Of a stretch of 61,195 nucleotides of DNA, positions 37,077 through 46,369 are shown in pieces. Position numbers and translations under genes: made by a program. Origin of the DNA: a virus. A model generated the notes under the pieces. That model was not told where the DNA came from. It was given only the letters and a program-made list of their open reading frames with translations, and did not search any database. Where the stretch lies: the IMG/VR virus record IMGVR_UViG_3300029448_000030, positions 1-61,195 of that record, one strand, 5' to 3'. Position 1 is the stretch's first letter; the number at the start of each line of letters is the position of its first letter.

Positions 37077-38616
37077 CAACTCTTAAATTATTAATTACAC
37101 AATCTGTAGATAAAATAGTAGTAGCTACGGAAGCTGCATTTTTTAAAGCGCTTTTAGTTACTAATAAAGGATCTATAATTCCTGCTTTAACCATATTAAC
37201 AACTTCGCCAGTTAAAACATTTACTCCATGTCCATCTTCAGCTGGAATTGTTATTTGTTCTGAACCCGCATTTAATAAAATAGTTTTATACGGTGACAAT
37301 ATAGAAGCAGTTAATACTCTTTCTCCTTTATTTTTTTCATCTACTTTCATTGCTGCATTTAATAAAGCAACTCCCCCACCGGGAACTATACCTTCTTTTA
37401 TTGCAGCTTTAGTTGCACAAATAGCGTCTTCTGCTCTGTCGAGTTTTTCTTTTAACTCTACTTCAGAATTAGCACCTATTTTAACAACAGCTATTTTAGC
37501 AGCTAATCTTGCTAATCTTTTTTCTAAACTTATAATTTGGTCTGGAATCTTACAAGTTTTTAATTCTTTTTTTAACTCTTTAATTATAGAGAGTGTTTCA
37601 GGTTTAGTTTCCTGAATTTGTATTATGGTTTCATCTTGATTTGTAACACTTTTAGAACAAGTGCCTAAGAAATCAATATTTATAACATCCATATCATCTC
37701 CTAAATCTTCGTTTATTACTACTGCATTAGTTAGTAAAGCAATATCATCTAAGATTTGTTTTCTATTTATTCCTAATACAGGCGCCTCAATTACATTGAC
37801 TTTTATATTGCCTTTAGTTTTATTCATTGCTAACGCTGTTAAAACATCAGGTTCTAAGTCACCTATAATTAAAAGAGATTTTTTGTTTTTAATAACATAC
37901 TCTAATATTCCTTGTATCTGTCTAATATTAGATACTTCAGAATCAATAATAAGAACAACTGGATTATCTAGTTCAGCAGTCTTTTTTTCTTTATTTGTTA
38001 TAAAATGAGGACTAACAATACCTTTTGGATACTGAGCTCCATCTATTATTTCTACTTTAGTTTCTCCTGAAACTGAAACCTCCATCATAACAACTCCTGT
38101 TTTATCTACTTCTCTAAAAGCATCAGCTATTAGTTTTCCTAAAACTTTATCATTGTTTGTAGATATAGTAGCTACATTATCTAGCATTTTATCTTCTACA
38201 GGTATAGATATACTATCTAAATATTTTAATACTTCTTCAACAGCTGTATTTATACCTTCTTTTATTTCTCTTACATTTTTCTTATCTAATATACCATAAG
38301 CTTGCTCTAACATTGCATGAGCTAATACTGTAGCAGTTGTGGTACCATCTCCAGCTTCTTGTACAGTTTTTTTAGCAGCTTGTTTTAATAAGGTAGCACC
38401 CATGTTTTCCACTGGATCTCTTAATATTATATTTTCAGCTACTGTTACACCGTCTTTTGTAATAATAGGATTACCTCCTCCATCTTCAAGTATCACACAC
38501 TTACCGCTAGCTCCAAGTGTGGAGCTAACAGCTTTAGTGAGTTTTTCAATACCTTCAAATATTTTTGTCCTAGCTTCGTCACCGAAGTTAAGATTTTTAA
38601 CTATCATATTTGACAT
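37060..38616 (-). CDS. groEL: GroEL chaperonin (518 aa)
   Basis: Full-length type I chaperonin subunit. ATP-site residues are present: Asp55 in Ile-Thr-Lys-Asp-Gly-Val, Gly-Asp90-Gly-Thr-Thr-Thr, and the Asp in Ala-Glu-Asp-Ala-Ile with the later Val-Pro-Gly-Gly-Gly-Val-Ala-Leu-Leu. The bacterial C-terminal Gly-Gly-Met repeat tail is missing and the apical region is slightly shorter than in E. coli (548 residues). Together with its own GroES it could form a complete folding machine for phage proteins. The leader has AATTT repeats. Acquisition from a bacterial host at some time is likely but ancient, since codon use matches the phage. Confidence 0.95.
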   Translation of the reverse strand: MSNMIVKNLNFGDEARTKIFEGIEKLTKAVSSTLGASGKCVILEDGGGNPIITKDGVTVAENIILRDPVENMGATLLKQAAKKTVQEAGDGTTTATVLAHAMLEQAYGILDKKNVREIKEGINTAVEEVLKYLDSISIPVEDKMLDNVATISTNNDKVLGKLIADAFREVDKTGVVMMEVSVSGETKVEIIDGAQYPKGIVSPHFITNKEKKTAELDNPVVLIIDSEVSNIRQIQGILEYVIKNKKSLLIIGDLEPDVLTALAMNKTKGNIKVNVIEAPVLGINRKQILDDIALLTNAVVINEDLGDDMDVINIDFLGTCSKSVTNQDETIIQIQETKPETLSIIKELKKELKTCKIPDQIISLEKRLARLAAKIAVVKIGANSEVELKEKLDRAEDAICATKAAIKEGIVPGGGVALLNAAMKVDEKNKGERVLTASILSPYKTILLNAGSEQITIPAEDGHGVNVLTGEVVNMVKAGIIDPLLVTKSALKNAASVATTILSTDCVINNLRVDESNR

Positions 38617-38640
38617 AATTTAATTTAATTTAATTTAATT
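38617..38640 (-). repeat. AATTT tandem repeat in the groEL leader
   Basis: Nearly five copies of AATTT lie directly upstream of the groEL start codon, longer than the similar leader at 29462-29480. No Shine-Dalgarno sequence is present. The copy number could influence translation. Confidence 0.7.
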
Positions 38641-38641
38641 G

Positions 38642-38929
38642 TTATTTAAAGGTTTTTACGACTTTAGGACCTTTTAAGAAATCTACTTTTTTAGCATAAT
38701 GCTCTACTGATCCATCAATAGCGCTCTCTGCTCCTTCAATAGTTTCACGTCTTGTAACGTCGTGCCAAGTATCATCATTTGGATCTTGGTATTCAGTTTG
38801 ATAAAAACCGTTAGGTAATTGGGTTATTCTCCAGTTCTTTTTATCTGAGAGATGTTTCCAAAGGTTAATGGTTTCTTCTGAAATTTGTGGTTGACTATTC
38901 CACGTTCTAGTCTGATAATAAAACGTCAT
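38642..38929 (-). CDS. Hypothetical protein (95 aa)
   Basis: Tyr/Trp-rich start (Phe-Tyr-Tyr-Gln-Thr-Arg-Thr-Trp), then a helix with Ile-Asn-Leu-Trp-Lys-His-Leu and a Glu/Asp-rich middle (Asn-Asp-Asp-Thr-Trp-His-Asp-Val). The sequence looks like a compact soluble phage protein. It sits between the fibre genes and groEL. No family can be named. Confidence 0.55.
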   Translation of the reverse strand: MTFYYQTRTWNSQPQISEETINLWKHLSDKKNWRITQLPNGFYQTEYQDPNDDTWHDVTRRETIEGAESAIDGSVEHYAKKVDFLKGPKVVKTFK

Positions 38930-38965
38930 AATTTTGGTTTTAATTTAATATTTGGTTTATGTCCT

Positions 38966-38980
38966 AACCCGGACCGGGTA
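38966..38980 (-). other. Short GC-rich hairpin after the 238-aa fibre gene
   Basis: ACCCG - GTC - CGGGT on the minus strand gives five GC-rich pairs with a three-base loop, extended by A-T pairs, in an otherwise AT-rich 86-base gap. No U-tract is next to it, so termination is unproven. Confidence 0.4.
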
Positions 38981-39015
38981 TATGTTTATTATTACTGGTT
39001 TTTGTTATTTTTTAC

Positions 39016-39732
39016 TTAAACGCCTATGACATTCTCTATGTCTGCAGATGATACAGTAAGTACTGAATCTATATTTGATGATGAAACACCTAACACATCG
39101 TTACCGTACCCAGTTGGAGTTGCAGTAAAACTTAAATAAGGCACTGTGCTAAAATTAGCATAAGCTCTTATGTTAGTACCAGCTACTGTTGGTGCTGTAT
39201 CTGGATAATCATATAGATACTCCATTATACATATCTTAAGATATCCAGTGCTTGTTATAGCGCTAATAGCTGTTGAATTTAAATCAACTGATTGTAAAGT
39301 AGATAAATCTCTCCATGTATTAGCCATAGATCCATCGTTAGCCGCATAGTCTACGGTATCATCAAAATTATTAATATCACTAGTTGTTAAATCTGCATTA
39401 GCATTTCCTTGAGCTGTTGATTTTACTAGTGCCATTTTTGCACCCGCACCACTACTTCCTGCTGTACTAGTAGTAGGTAAGTAATATAGTTTTAAATTTG
39501 TTATAGTATAACCAGTTTGATAAGTTGTAGCATTAAACGCTAAAAACATTCTTTTTACATACCATTCACTTCCTTTACCTCCTGATGTATATTTTGCAGA
39601 AAACTGCATGTTGTTTGAACTTGTTGATTGATTCGTAATATTATTTCCTGTAGTAGCATTACGAGCCGTCGTCCAACCTAATTCACTGGATGCATCTACC
39701 GCACCATATTTTCCCGCTGTTATTGTTGCCAT
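39016..39732 (-). CDS. Putative tail fibre or receptor-binding module (238 aa)
   Basis: Thr/Ser/Ala/Asn-rich beta sequence with no charged clusters, in line with fibre tip or carbohydrate-binding domains. Aromatic-rich strands are visible (Lys-Arg-Met-Phe-Leu-Ala-Phe-Asn-Ala-Thr, Leu-Lys-Leu-Tyr-Tyr-Leu). The C-terminal 40 residues repeat Ser-Ser-x-Asp/Asn-Ile-Asp/Glu. It follows two larger fibre genes by 3 bases, forming one module. Confidence 0.55.
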   Translation of the reverse strand: MATITAGKYGAVDASSELGWTTARNATTGNNITNQSTSSNNMQFSAKYTSGGKGSEWYVKRMFLAFNATTYQTGYTITNLKLYYLPTTSTAGSSGAGAKMALVKSTAQGNANADLTTSDINNFDDTVDYAANDGSMANTWRDLSTLQSVDLNSTAISAITSTGYLKICIMEYLYDYPDTAPTVAGTNIRAYANFSTVPYLSFTATPTGYGNDVLGVSSSNIDSVLTVSSADIENVIGV

Positions 39733-39735
39733 AAT

Positions 39736-41805
39736 TTAATCAATTTTTACCCATGTATTATCTGGGGAGAAATATATACGATTAGAATCTATTGCATACC
39801 CTAATACTCTTACGTAATCTCCACTTCCACTTGGAGCTGTATTTGTCATTAACATAGGTGTTGTTGATAAATAAATAGGTTCACCAACTGTTAATCCATG
39901 AGATGCTTTATGATAAATACCATTTAATAACATACCATCAACATCAGCATCAGTTCCTAAAGATAGCGCTAGCATGTTCTCAGTAGAAGATGAATCTGCA
40001 TCTGCTCCGTACCAGTATAAATTACCCATTGAATTACCTGCATAATAAATATTTCCTGCTACTAACGCAGACATGTGTGATCCAATTTTTATTATAGTAC
40101 CTGAACTTTGCGTGGAAGAAACTGAAGTATCTAGTACTATATTAGTATTGTCTAAAACTATATCAGTTTTTGCTGTAATTTCATCTGATTTTACTAATAA
40201 ACTAGTATTACCCCCTCCTGAAAATGCTATAATATCTGTTCCACCACTGTACATACCAGTATCTCTATCGCTATCAAAACTATATGATGGTGCGCCTTTA
40301 CTACCGTCTCCTACACGAACTTGACTAGTAGTTGTTAAATGCTCAGCTGCGGCATATGTTAATCCAGCATTTGAAGTTAATGTATCACTATCTGACCAAT
40401 ATGCTAGTCTAGTTGCAGCACCACTACCATCTATTGTAGCAGGGGCTGTATTAGTAATTGTATAAACTCCAGAAGAATCTGATACACTTATACCCGTGCC
40501 AGCATCTACAGCCGCAGCACCTACTGTAGTACCTGTTGCATTACTTATACTTATATCAGGAGTAGTACCTCCAGAACTTGCTATCGGAGTAGTACCTCCT
40601 ACACTTGTTACCGTACCTTGTGGATTACTAAATGAAGTAGTTAAAGTACCACCATCTTGTTGAGTTAATGTTAAAGTAATAGTTGATGAACCTGAATCAC
40701 TAAAACCCGTTATCATATTATCGTATGCAGAGTTAGACTCTGATGAACCACCACCACTCCAAGTTACTGTACCTGCAAAAGTTGCATTTTGTGAACTATC
40801 TAAATCTAAAGCCGCTGTGCCACCTGTTACAAATCTAAGAGCATTAGCACTTGGTCGTAACATTCCTGTATCTTGGTCATCATAAAACCCATAGTCAGGT
40901 TCTGCGTTACTAGCTCCACTATATACTGAAAACCTACCGTTAGTTGAAGGACCTCCAGCAACTACAACAAAATCGGTTTCAGTACTTGTTAAATGCATAG
41001 AAGCTCCACCACCTTGTGATGCTCCATCTGAGTGATAAAATGTTAAATATCCTTTTTGAGCTTGTGTTGTTGCTTGGTCACTAAATTCAATTCCTGCACC
41101 TCCACCATTTGTATCATTCCATAATGTGATAAATGGAGTTGAATAATCAGCTAAAGAATCAGTTATAATTATTGGTGATATAAAATTTACATCAGTACCA
41201 TCATCAGTAATACTTGAATCAGTAACTGTATCTGAGTCTGACCATTTAGTAATTTTGTTAGCTGTACCGCTCCCATCTACCGTACCACTTCCTGTACCTG
41301 CACCTATAAAAGATAATACCTCTGCACCAGTTGCGAACGCTATTGTACCATTGTTAGACATCAAGAACTTATCAGTATCAGTACCAACTGCAGCAATAGT
41401 AGATAATTTTACTGCTCCGTTATTACTAACTTCTATATATGCATTTCCAGTTGTAGCAGCAGCAGTATCTAAAGATGCTCCCGCAACTCTACCTAACATC
41501 CACGTATCAGCATCTTGATATTGAGTACCTGTATACCAAGTAGAGTCATCACCTTCATTAAACATAAATATCCCTTGACCTCTAGCCTCTGGAGTATCTC
41601 CAGTTCCACTTTTAATTACAATAGAACCTTGTGTATGACTACTACCTGAACCAGTAATAGTAAGACCTTGCCATCCAGTAGATGATGGAGGAGTTATTGA
41701 TATTGGTCCTGCAAAAGTTGAGGTTGATGTTCCATTAATATCTAAAACATCTGATACAGTCAATGTACCCGTAATGTTAGAATTATTTATTAAATTTATA
41801 GACAT
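39736..41805 (-). CDS. Tail fibre protein (689 aa)
   Basis: Ser/Thr/Gly/Asp-rich throughout, with two similar blocks (Val-Asp-Gly-Ser-Gly-Thr-Ala-Asn-Lys-Ile-Thr-Lys-Trp-Ser-Asp-Ser-Asp around 175 and a matching Ile-Asp-Gly-Ser-Gly-Ala-Ala-Thr-Arg-Leu-Ala-Tyr-Trp-Ser-Asp-Ser-Asp later). Two Asp-Thr-Gly-Met segments follow Tyr-Gly-Phe/Tyr-Ser-Phe stretches, as seen in marine phage fibres. The protein ends in a region resembling phage fibre trimerisation or peptidase-free tail domains. It is part of a fibre cluster (45.8-39.0 kb). Confidence 0.7.
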   Translation of the reverse strand: MSINLINNSNITGTLTVSDVLDINGTSTSTFAGPISITPPSSTGWQGLTITGSGSSHTQGSIVIKSGTGDTPEARGQGIFMFNEGDDSTWYTGTQYQDADTWMLGRVAGASLDTAAATTGNAYIEVSNNGAVKLSTIAAVGTDTDKFLMSNNGTIAFATGAEVLSFIGAGTGSGTVDGSGTANKITKWSDSDTVTDSSITDDGTDVNFISPIIITDSLADYSTPFITLWNDTNGGGAGIEFSDQATTQAQKGYLTFYHSDGASQGGGASMHLTSTETDFVVVAGGPSTNGRFSVYSGASNAEPDYGFYDDQDTGMLRPSANALRFVTGGTAALDLDSSQNATFAGTVTWSGGGSSESNSAYDNMITGFSDSGSSTITLTLTQQDGGTLTTSFSNPQGTVTSVGGTTPIASSGGTTPDISISNATGTTVGAAAVDAGTGISVSDSSGVYTITNTAPATIDGSGAATRLAYWSDSDTLTSNAGLTYAAAEHLTTTSQVRVGDGSKGAPSYSFDSDRDTGMYSGGTDIIAFSGGGNTSLLVKSDEITAKTDIVLDNTNIVLDTSVSSTQSSGTIIKIGSHMSALVAGNIYYAGNSMGNLYWYGADADSSSTENMLALSLGTDADVDGMLLNGIYHKASHGLTVGEPIYLSTTPMLMTNTAPSGSGDYVRVLGYAIDSNRIYFSPDNTWVKID

Positions 41806-41831
41806 TTAATTTAATTTATTTAACTGCTTTA

Positions 41832-44618
41832 TTATTGTACTCTATTTATAATAGCCGCGTATGTACCTTGAGTTATACTACTTCCAACAAAATTAACTGT
41901 TATATTAGCACTTGATCTGCTAACATCAGCATATACTGTTCTACCATCAGAAACTCTTTGAACTTCACAACTAACATATATAGCGTCTGAAGCACCAGTT
42001 ATTGTATCTGTTGCTATTACCCAACCTTCTGTTCCACTTGGTGGAGAACCTTGTTGAGTTACGCCTGTTGTACTTGTATTTAAAGTAATATAAGCACCAC
42101 TAGCAGCTGATTGCATTAAGTTTCCTACAGATACTTTTTTGTTAGTATCAGCAGTTTTATCCCAAATTACTATCTCATCATCTGATGCTGGAGCTGCAGA
42201 TAAATCAGTTTGCCCATTAATATCTAAACCAACTACAACAGCGCCCGTCGTTGGACTAACATGTATACCTTTTTTATCACCAGTTGTTGATGCTGCTACC
42301 GAAGTTACTGCACCAGTTGTATCTGTCCATGGGACATTAACTACTAATTGGTCACTTGAATTTTTAGTAACACCATAAGTTCTACTAGCGGTTACTGATT
42401 GTGCGTTAGCCGCAGGTGTAGAACCTAGAGCATATCTAATTTTACCTAAACCTAATAATGATGTAGTCATTGCTGAATACGTGGTATTATCATTAGGTAA
42501 TGTTATTGCCATTATGTATGGATCACTTGTAGTACCTGAACCAGTTACATTTGTTCCAGCTGTTCCAGTTGATGCAGTGAATTGAACAAATTTATTATTA
42601 CTAACACTTTTATCATCATCGTCATCATCTCTTAAAGTCCAAGTAGTAGCCTCTGTTGTATCACTCCATGGTACGTTAACAACTAGTTGATCAGATGAAT
42701 TCATTTGTATACCATAAGTTCTACTAGCAGTAGTCGTTACCGAGTTAGCTGCTGTAGTTTGTTCTGTGTCATCTTCTAATTTCACACCACCTAAAACACT
42801 ACTTGTAGCAGTTGGTAAAGTATATGATGATGTATATGATGGAACATCCCACGTATTGTCTTTACTTAAGAATCTTGTACCTGTATTTGAAGTTCCGTCA
42901 ACAGCACTTAAATCAGCGTCAAGTTCTACAGCACCAGTTGTTGCAGTTGTTGGCGTCATTGTTAAGTATGTTGAGCTAGCACTATCAGCTTTAAAACTAT
43001 TTACAACCACACCTTGAGAAACAACAATCCAATCAGTTTTTGCTGAATTACCTGCAGTCGCTGCAGTTTTACATATTACTGAATCACCATCATCTAGTGG
43101 TATTGCTGAATCACCATAGAAATCACCAGCAGTTGTACATACATACATATCTCCTATTGCGATTGCTACTCTTGAACCACCTGATGTAAGATTACCACCT
43201 CCATCAATTGAACCATCACTAGCGTTAAATCCATCTTTAAATGTTACACCGCCAGCAGCTAAAGCATCAACATAACCTTTAGTTGTTAATGTACCAGAAA
43301 CATCTCCTGATACTGTTGCAGCGGTTTGTGCTTTACCTGAAGCAATATTTAAAGCAGCATCTCCAGAACCTGAAATTGTTAAAGAAGTTGCTAATGTTAC
43401 AGCTGCAGGTAAACCAATTGTAATATCACCACCATCTCCAGTTGCAGGAGTTGTAATTTCAACTTCATTAGTAGTACCTGAGAATTTAGCAGTAGTGTTA
43501 CTACCACCTCCGGAACCAGTTAATGTTAATGTAGATTCATTTGATGATACTGCGCCTACACTTAAAGCGTAAGTATAGTTGTCATTATTATCAGTCCATG
43601 GTACATTTACTACAAGTTGATCACTACCATTTTCAGTAATACCGTATGTTCTGCTAGCTGTAGTAGTTTGAGATTCTGCAGCTGGAGTACTTCCTTGAGA
43701 ATATCTTAATTTACCTAAACCTAACGTAGAAGTTGTCATTGCGGAATAAGTAGTATTTGTATCACTCCAAGGAACGTTTACTACTAATTGATCACTACTA
43801 TTAGCTTGTACACCATATGTCCTAGAAGCTGTAGCACTTACACTATTTGCGGCTACGTCTTGCTGTGTATCAGAAAATAACTTACCAAGACCTAAAGCAG
43901 ATGATGTCATCATACTATATGTAGTGTTACTATCAGTCCAAGGGACATTAACTAACATTTGATCACTAGAATTTAATTGTACCTTATATGATCTACTAGC
44001 TGTTGTTGTTACAGTCTCACCCGCTGTTGTTTGTGTAGAATCACTACCTAGTTTTACTAAACCAAGTGCAGAGGATGTAGCTGTGCTATAAGTTGTATTA
44101 GTGTCTGTCCAAGGAACATTAACCACTGCTTGGTCACTACTATTTAATTGTATGCCGTATGTTCTACTTGCGGTTGAGGTTACTGCGTTTGCCGCTGTAC
44201 CTTGTTCAGTATTATCTTCTAATTTTATCAATCCAAGACCAGTAGCTGTTGCAACACTATAAGTTGTATTTGGAGAAGTTATAGTCATTACAAAAGGATC
44301 ACCAGTAGAACCAGCACCTGAAACGTTTGTTCCTGCGGTTCCTGTAGCAGACACAAACTTGACATATAAGCCATTTGATACTGTTACGTCATCACCATCA
44401 TCGTCTCTTAAATACCAGTTAGTCATTGTTCCAGCAGAACCATCCATTGATCTCCATGCTGATCCATTCCAGAAGTACATTGTTTTATCACCACCATCGC
44501 TATCAAAATACATTTGACCTTCTACAGGTGTTCCTGGAGCAGCTGTTAATGATTCTATTGCCGGTGCGATTATTTGATTTTGATTAAAATCTACCGAATT
44601 TAAAAATTCTATTGCCAT
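41832..44618 (-). CDS. Tail fibre protein with six approximately 50-residue repeats (928 aa)
   Basis: Six copies of a block run: Asn-Thr-Thr-Tyr-Ser, a Leu-Gly-Leu-x-Lys-Leu segment, Ala-Ser-Arg-Thr-Tyr-Gly, Asn-Ser-Ser-Asp-Gln-Leu and Val-Val-Asn-Val-Pro-Trp-Thr-Asp. Four are consecutive (about residues 113-340) and two more occur later. The N-terminus (Val-Glu-Gly-Gln-Met-Tyr-Phe-Asp-Ser-Asp) is the usual fibre opening in marine phages, and the C-terminal beta domain is distinct. It probably forms a long trimeric shaft for host binding. Confidence 0.75.
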   Translation of the reverse strand: MAIEFLNSVDFNQNQIIAPAIESLTAAPGTPVEGQMYFDSDGGDKTMYFWNGSAWRSMDGSAGTMTNWYLRDDDGDDVTVSNGLYVKFVSATGTAGTNVSGAGSTGDPFVMTITSPNTTYSVATATGLGLIKLEDNTEQGTAANAVTSTASRTYGIQLNSSDQAVVNVPWTDTNTTYSTATSSALGLVKLGSDSTQTTAGETVTTTASRSYKVQLNSSDQMLVNVPWTDSNTTYSMMTSSALGLGKLFSDTQQDVAANSVSATASRTYGVQANSSDQLVVNVPWSDTNTTYSAMTTSTLGLGKLRYSQGSTPAAESQTTTASRTYGITENGSDQLVVNVPWTDNNDNYTYALSVGAVSSNESTLTLTGSGGGSNTTAKFSGTTNEVEITTPATGDGGDITIGLPAAVTLATSLTISGSGDAALNIASGKAQTAATVSGDVSGTLTTKGYVDALAAGGVTFKDGFNASDGSIDGGGNLTSGGSRVAIAIGDMYVCTTAGDFYGDSAIPLDDGDSVICKTAATAGNSAKTDWIVVSQGVVVNSFKADSASSTYLTMTPTTATTGAVELDADLSAVDGTSNTGTRFLSKDNTWDVPSYTSSYTLPTATSSVLGGVKLEDDTEQTTAANSVTTTASRTYGIQMNSSDQLVVNVPWSDTTEATTWTLRDDDDDDKSVSNNKFVQFTASTGTAGTNVTGSGTTSDPYIMAITLPNDNTTYSAMTTSLLGLGKIRYALGSTPAANAQSVTASRTYGVTKNSSDQLVVNVPWTDTTGAVTSVAASTTGDKKGIHVSPTTGAVVVGLDINGQTDLSAAPASDDEIVIWDKTADTNKKVSVGNLMQSAASGAYITLNTSTTGVTQQGSPPSGTEGWVIATDTITGASDAIYVSCEVQRVSDGRTVYADVSRSSANITVNFVGSSITQGTYAAIINRVQ

Positions 44619-44626
44619 TTTTTGTG

Positions 44627-45325
44627 TTAGTTTAAGTATGCTTTTCCGGCAAATCCACCAGAAAACGTTATTGTTAGTTGATTAGCGCTATCATAAGTTA
44701 CCGCGCCAAACCCTGATGTATCAGCAGTATCTACTACTGAAACTGAGGGGAATTTATTTAAGTTGTGTGTTATTACCCAAGATGCTGAAGGTACACCTTG
44801 CGTAAACACAAAAGTTTTATCTTCAGAGTCACTAATATCAAAATGAATTAGTGTATATTGTTGTTCGTCTACTATAGTACCATTTCCACCTATATATGTT
44901 AAACCACCTTTATAATAAAGAGGGTTCGTGTCAACAGCGTAAGTATTTAATGTGTAGTGACCAAATTGACTTATTTGATTTCCTTGTCCTATTAAAATAT
45001 TTTTTGTTTTTATATAATCTAAAAATGCTACTACATTCTGTCCATTAAGCTCGGTTACAGATAAAAAAATATTACTTAAAGTATTAAAACCTGCACCTGC
45101 TCCACCACTACCTTCTTTAGAAATAGTACCTGGTCCTCCTTTTTCAGTATCAGACCATTTAAATGACATTTGACCACCAATATTTACTTTAGCATTTATA
45201 TTTAAATACTCAGCAACTGCCTTAGCAGTATATTGTTTAGTCCTCCTGTTCGATGCTTCTGTTCCTATCCAAGCATCGTTGTCTTTAACAACTGCATCGT
45301 ACGGATATGAATTGATTCTTGCCAT
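44627..45325 (-). CDS. Tail fibre/adaptor protein with shared N-terminal anchor (232 aa)
   Basis: The first 45 residues (Ser-Tyr-Pro-Tyr-Asp, Asp-Ala-Trp-Ile-Gly-Thr-Glu, Thr-Lys-Gln-Tyr-Thr, Val-Ala-Glu) match in spacing the N-terminus of the neighbouring 152-residue protein, suggesting a common attachment domain. The rest is Gly/Ser/Asn-rich beta structure with a C-terminal Ser-Trp-Val-Ile-Thr-His-Asn-Leu fold common in fibre tips. It is followed by the 928-residue fibre gene after 8 bases. Confidence 0.65.
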   Translation of the reverse strand: MARINSYPYDAVVKDNDAWIGTEASNRRTKQYTAKAVAEYLNINAKVNIGGQMSFKWSDTEKGGPGTISKEGSGGAGAGFNTLSNIFLSVTELNGQNVVAFLDYIKTKNILIGQGNQISQFGHYTLNTYAVDTNPLYYKGGLTYIGGNGTIVDEQQYTLIHFDISDSEDKTFVFTQGVPSASWVITHNLNKFPSVSVVDTADTSGFGAVTYDSANQLTITFSGGFAGKAYLN

Positions 45326-45335
45326 TTTTTATTTT

Positions 45336-45794
45336 TTATGAGTATATTCTAACCTCTAAAGAACCTCCAGTTATTTTTGCATCAGCACTAGCTGTCAATG
45401 TTATTACACTTGTACTAGTTCTAGCCCATCTAATCACTGTACCGTCGTTATTACCACCATTCAAAAACACTTGTACTTTGTCAGCTGTAAAAGGCGTACC
45501 AGAATTAGTTACAGTATATACACCAGAACCTGTTCTTGCCCATGTCATGGTTCCTGCAATTGTATTTTGTAGCTGAGTAGCAACCGGAGCGTTGGTTCCA
45601 GTCTGTGTTAATAACGCGGAATACAGTGTGTAACCTAAAGTTCCTACAGATTTAGCTATATCTGCAACTTGTTGTATTGTAAAGTTCCTTGTTTTATTAG
45701 TATCTCCTTCAACATTAGGATCAGCGACTTCAGTACCTAATAATAGATCACTTGCCTCTGCTGTCCCCAGCGGATATGTGCTTATATCTGACAT
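45336..45794 (-). CDS. Short tail fibre/adaptor protein with shared N-terminal anchor (152 aa)
   Basis: N-terminus: Ser-Thr-Tyr-Pro, Asp-Leu-Leu-Leu-Gly-Thr-Glu, Thr-Arg-Asn-Phe-Thr and Val-Ala-Asp line up with those of the 232-residue gene downstream. The C-terminal 90 residues are a single beta domain similar in type to fibre tips. The two may attach different tips to the same tail site. It begins the fibre cluster, 16 bases after an 80-residue basic gene. Confidence 0.6.
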   Translation of the reverse strand: MSDISTYPLGTAEASDLLLGTEVADPNVEGDTNKTRNFTIQQVADIAKSVGTLGYTLYSALLTQTGTNAPVATQLQNTIAGTMTWARTGSGVYTVTNSGTPFTADKVQVFLNGGNNDGTVIRWARTSTSVITLTASADAKITGGSLEVRIYS

Positions 45795-45810
45795 TATTTA
45801 GTTTTTTTAA

Positions 45811-46053
45811 TTATTTTTTCTTTGGTTTGGTACCTTTTCCGTAATTTCCTCTATTTTGAGATACTTTTACAAATCTTTTTTTAGTATGATCGTAATCTTT
45901 GTCCAATAACCAGTTTATACCACGTTTTTTAGCAGCATCACGTCTTTTTCGCTGATTTTCAGCCTTTTTTTTCCTTCTATCTGGGGTTTTGGCTGCGGCA
46001 AGGTCTCTTTTTGCTTTAGCTTTTCTAGCTTTAGGACTTAGTTTTTGTGGCAT
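45811..46053 (-). CDS. Small extremely basic protein (80 aa)
   Basis: About 45 percent of residues are Lys or Arg, with Ala/Lys/Arg helix in residues 5-42 and a Lys-Gly-Thr-Lys-Pro-Lys-Lys-Lys tail. Such composition fits a nucleic-acid-binding or DNA-condensing protein packaged in the head, or an RNA-binding protein. One base separates it from the gene at 46055. No family recognised. Confidence 0.6.
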   Translation of the reverse strand: MPQKLSPKARKAKAKRDLAAAKTPDRRKKKAENQRKRRDAAKKRGINWLLDKDYDHTKKRFVKVSQNRGNYGKGTKPKKK

Positions 46054-46054
46054 T

Positions 46055-46369
46055 CTACAAATCTTTCAAGTGTTCTGGATTATAACCAGCTCCTCTTGCA
46101 ACAAATTTCATGAAATTCTTAACTTTTTCCTTAAACGTAGGATTTGGGTTAGTACCTTTTGGTAATACTGGAGGTTTTACTCCTTTTACCAAAGTTGAAT
46201 CATTAAAACTTGGATTATATCTAGGTTTCGAAGCATCATATTTATCTCTTACTTTTTTATCTGCTAAAGCGTCTTGCTTTGGTTTTACGTTTTTTGCATA
46301 CCATTTCTCATATGCTGCATTTGCTAACGAATCTACGTTGACTTCTTTTTGTTTTAATGGATGTTTCAT
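46055..46369 (-). CDS. Small basic protein with HPLKQ motif (104 aa)
   Basis: Begins Met-Lys-His-Pro-Leu-Lys-Gln, so the repeated P[LV]KQ peptide is at residues 3-7. The rest is Lys/Asp/Pro-rich, mostly disordered-looking, with a short helical end. It overlaps the preceding 102-residue gene by 4 bases (ATGA type). The shared N-terminal peptide and position suggest a common fate with other late proteins. Confidence 0.6.
   Translation of the reverse strand: MKHPLKQKEVNVDSLANAAYEKWYAKNVKPKQDALADKKVRDKYDASKPRYNPSFNDSTLVKGVKPPVLPKGTNPNPTFKEKVKNFMKFVARGAGYNPEHLKDL

Noticed and set aside
37067-38623. Plus-strand frames opposite groEL
   Set aside because: They are antisense by-products of the conserved groEL reading frame.
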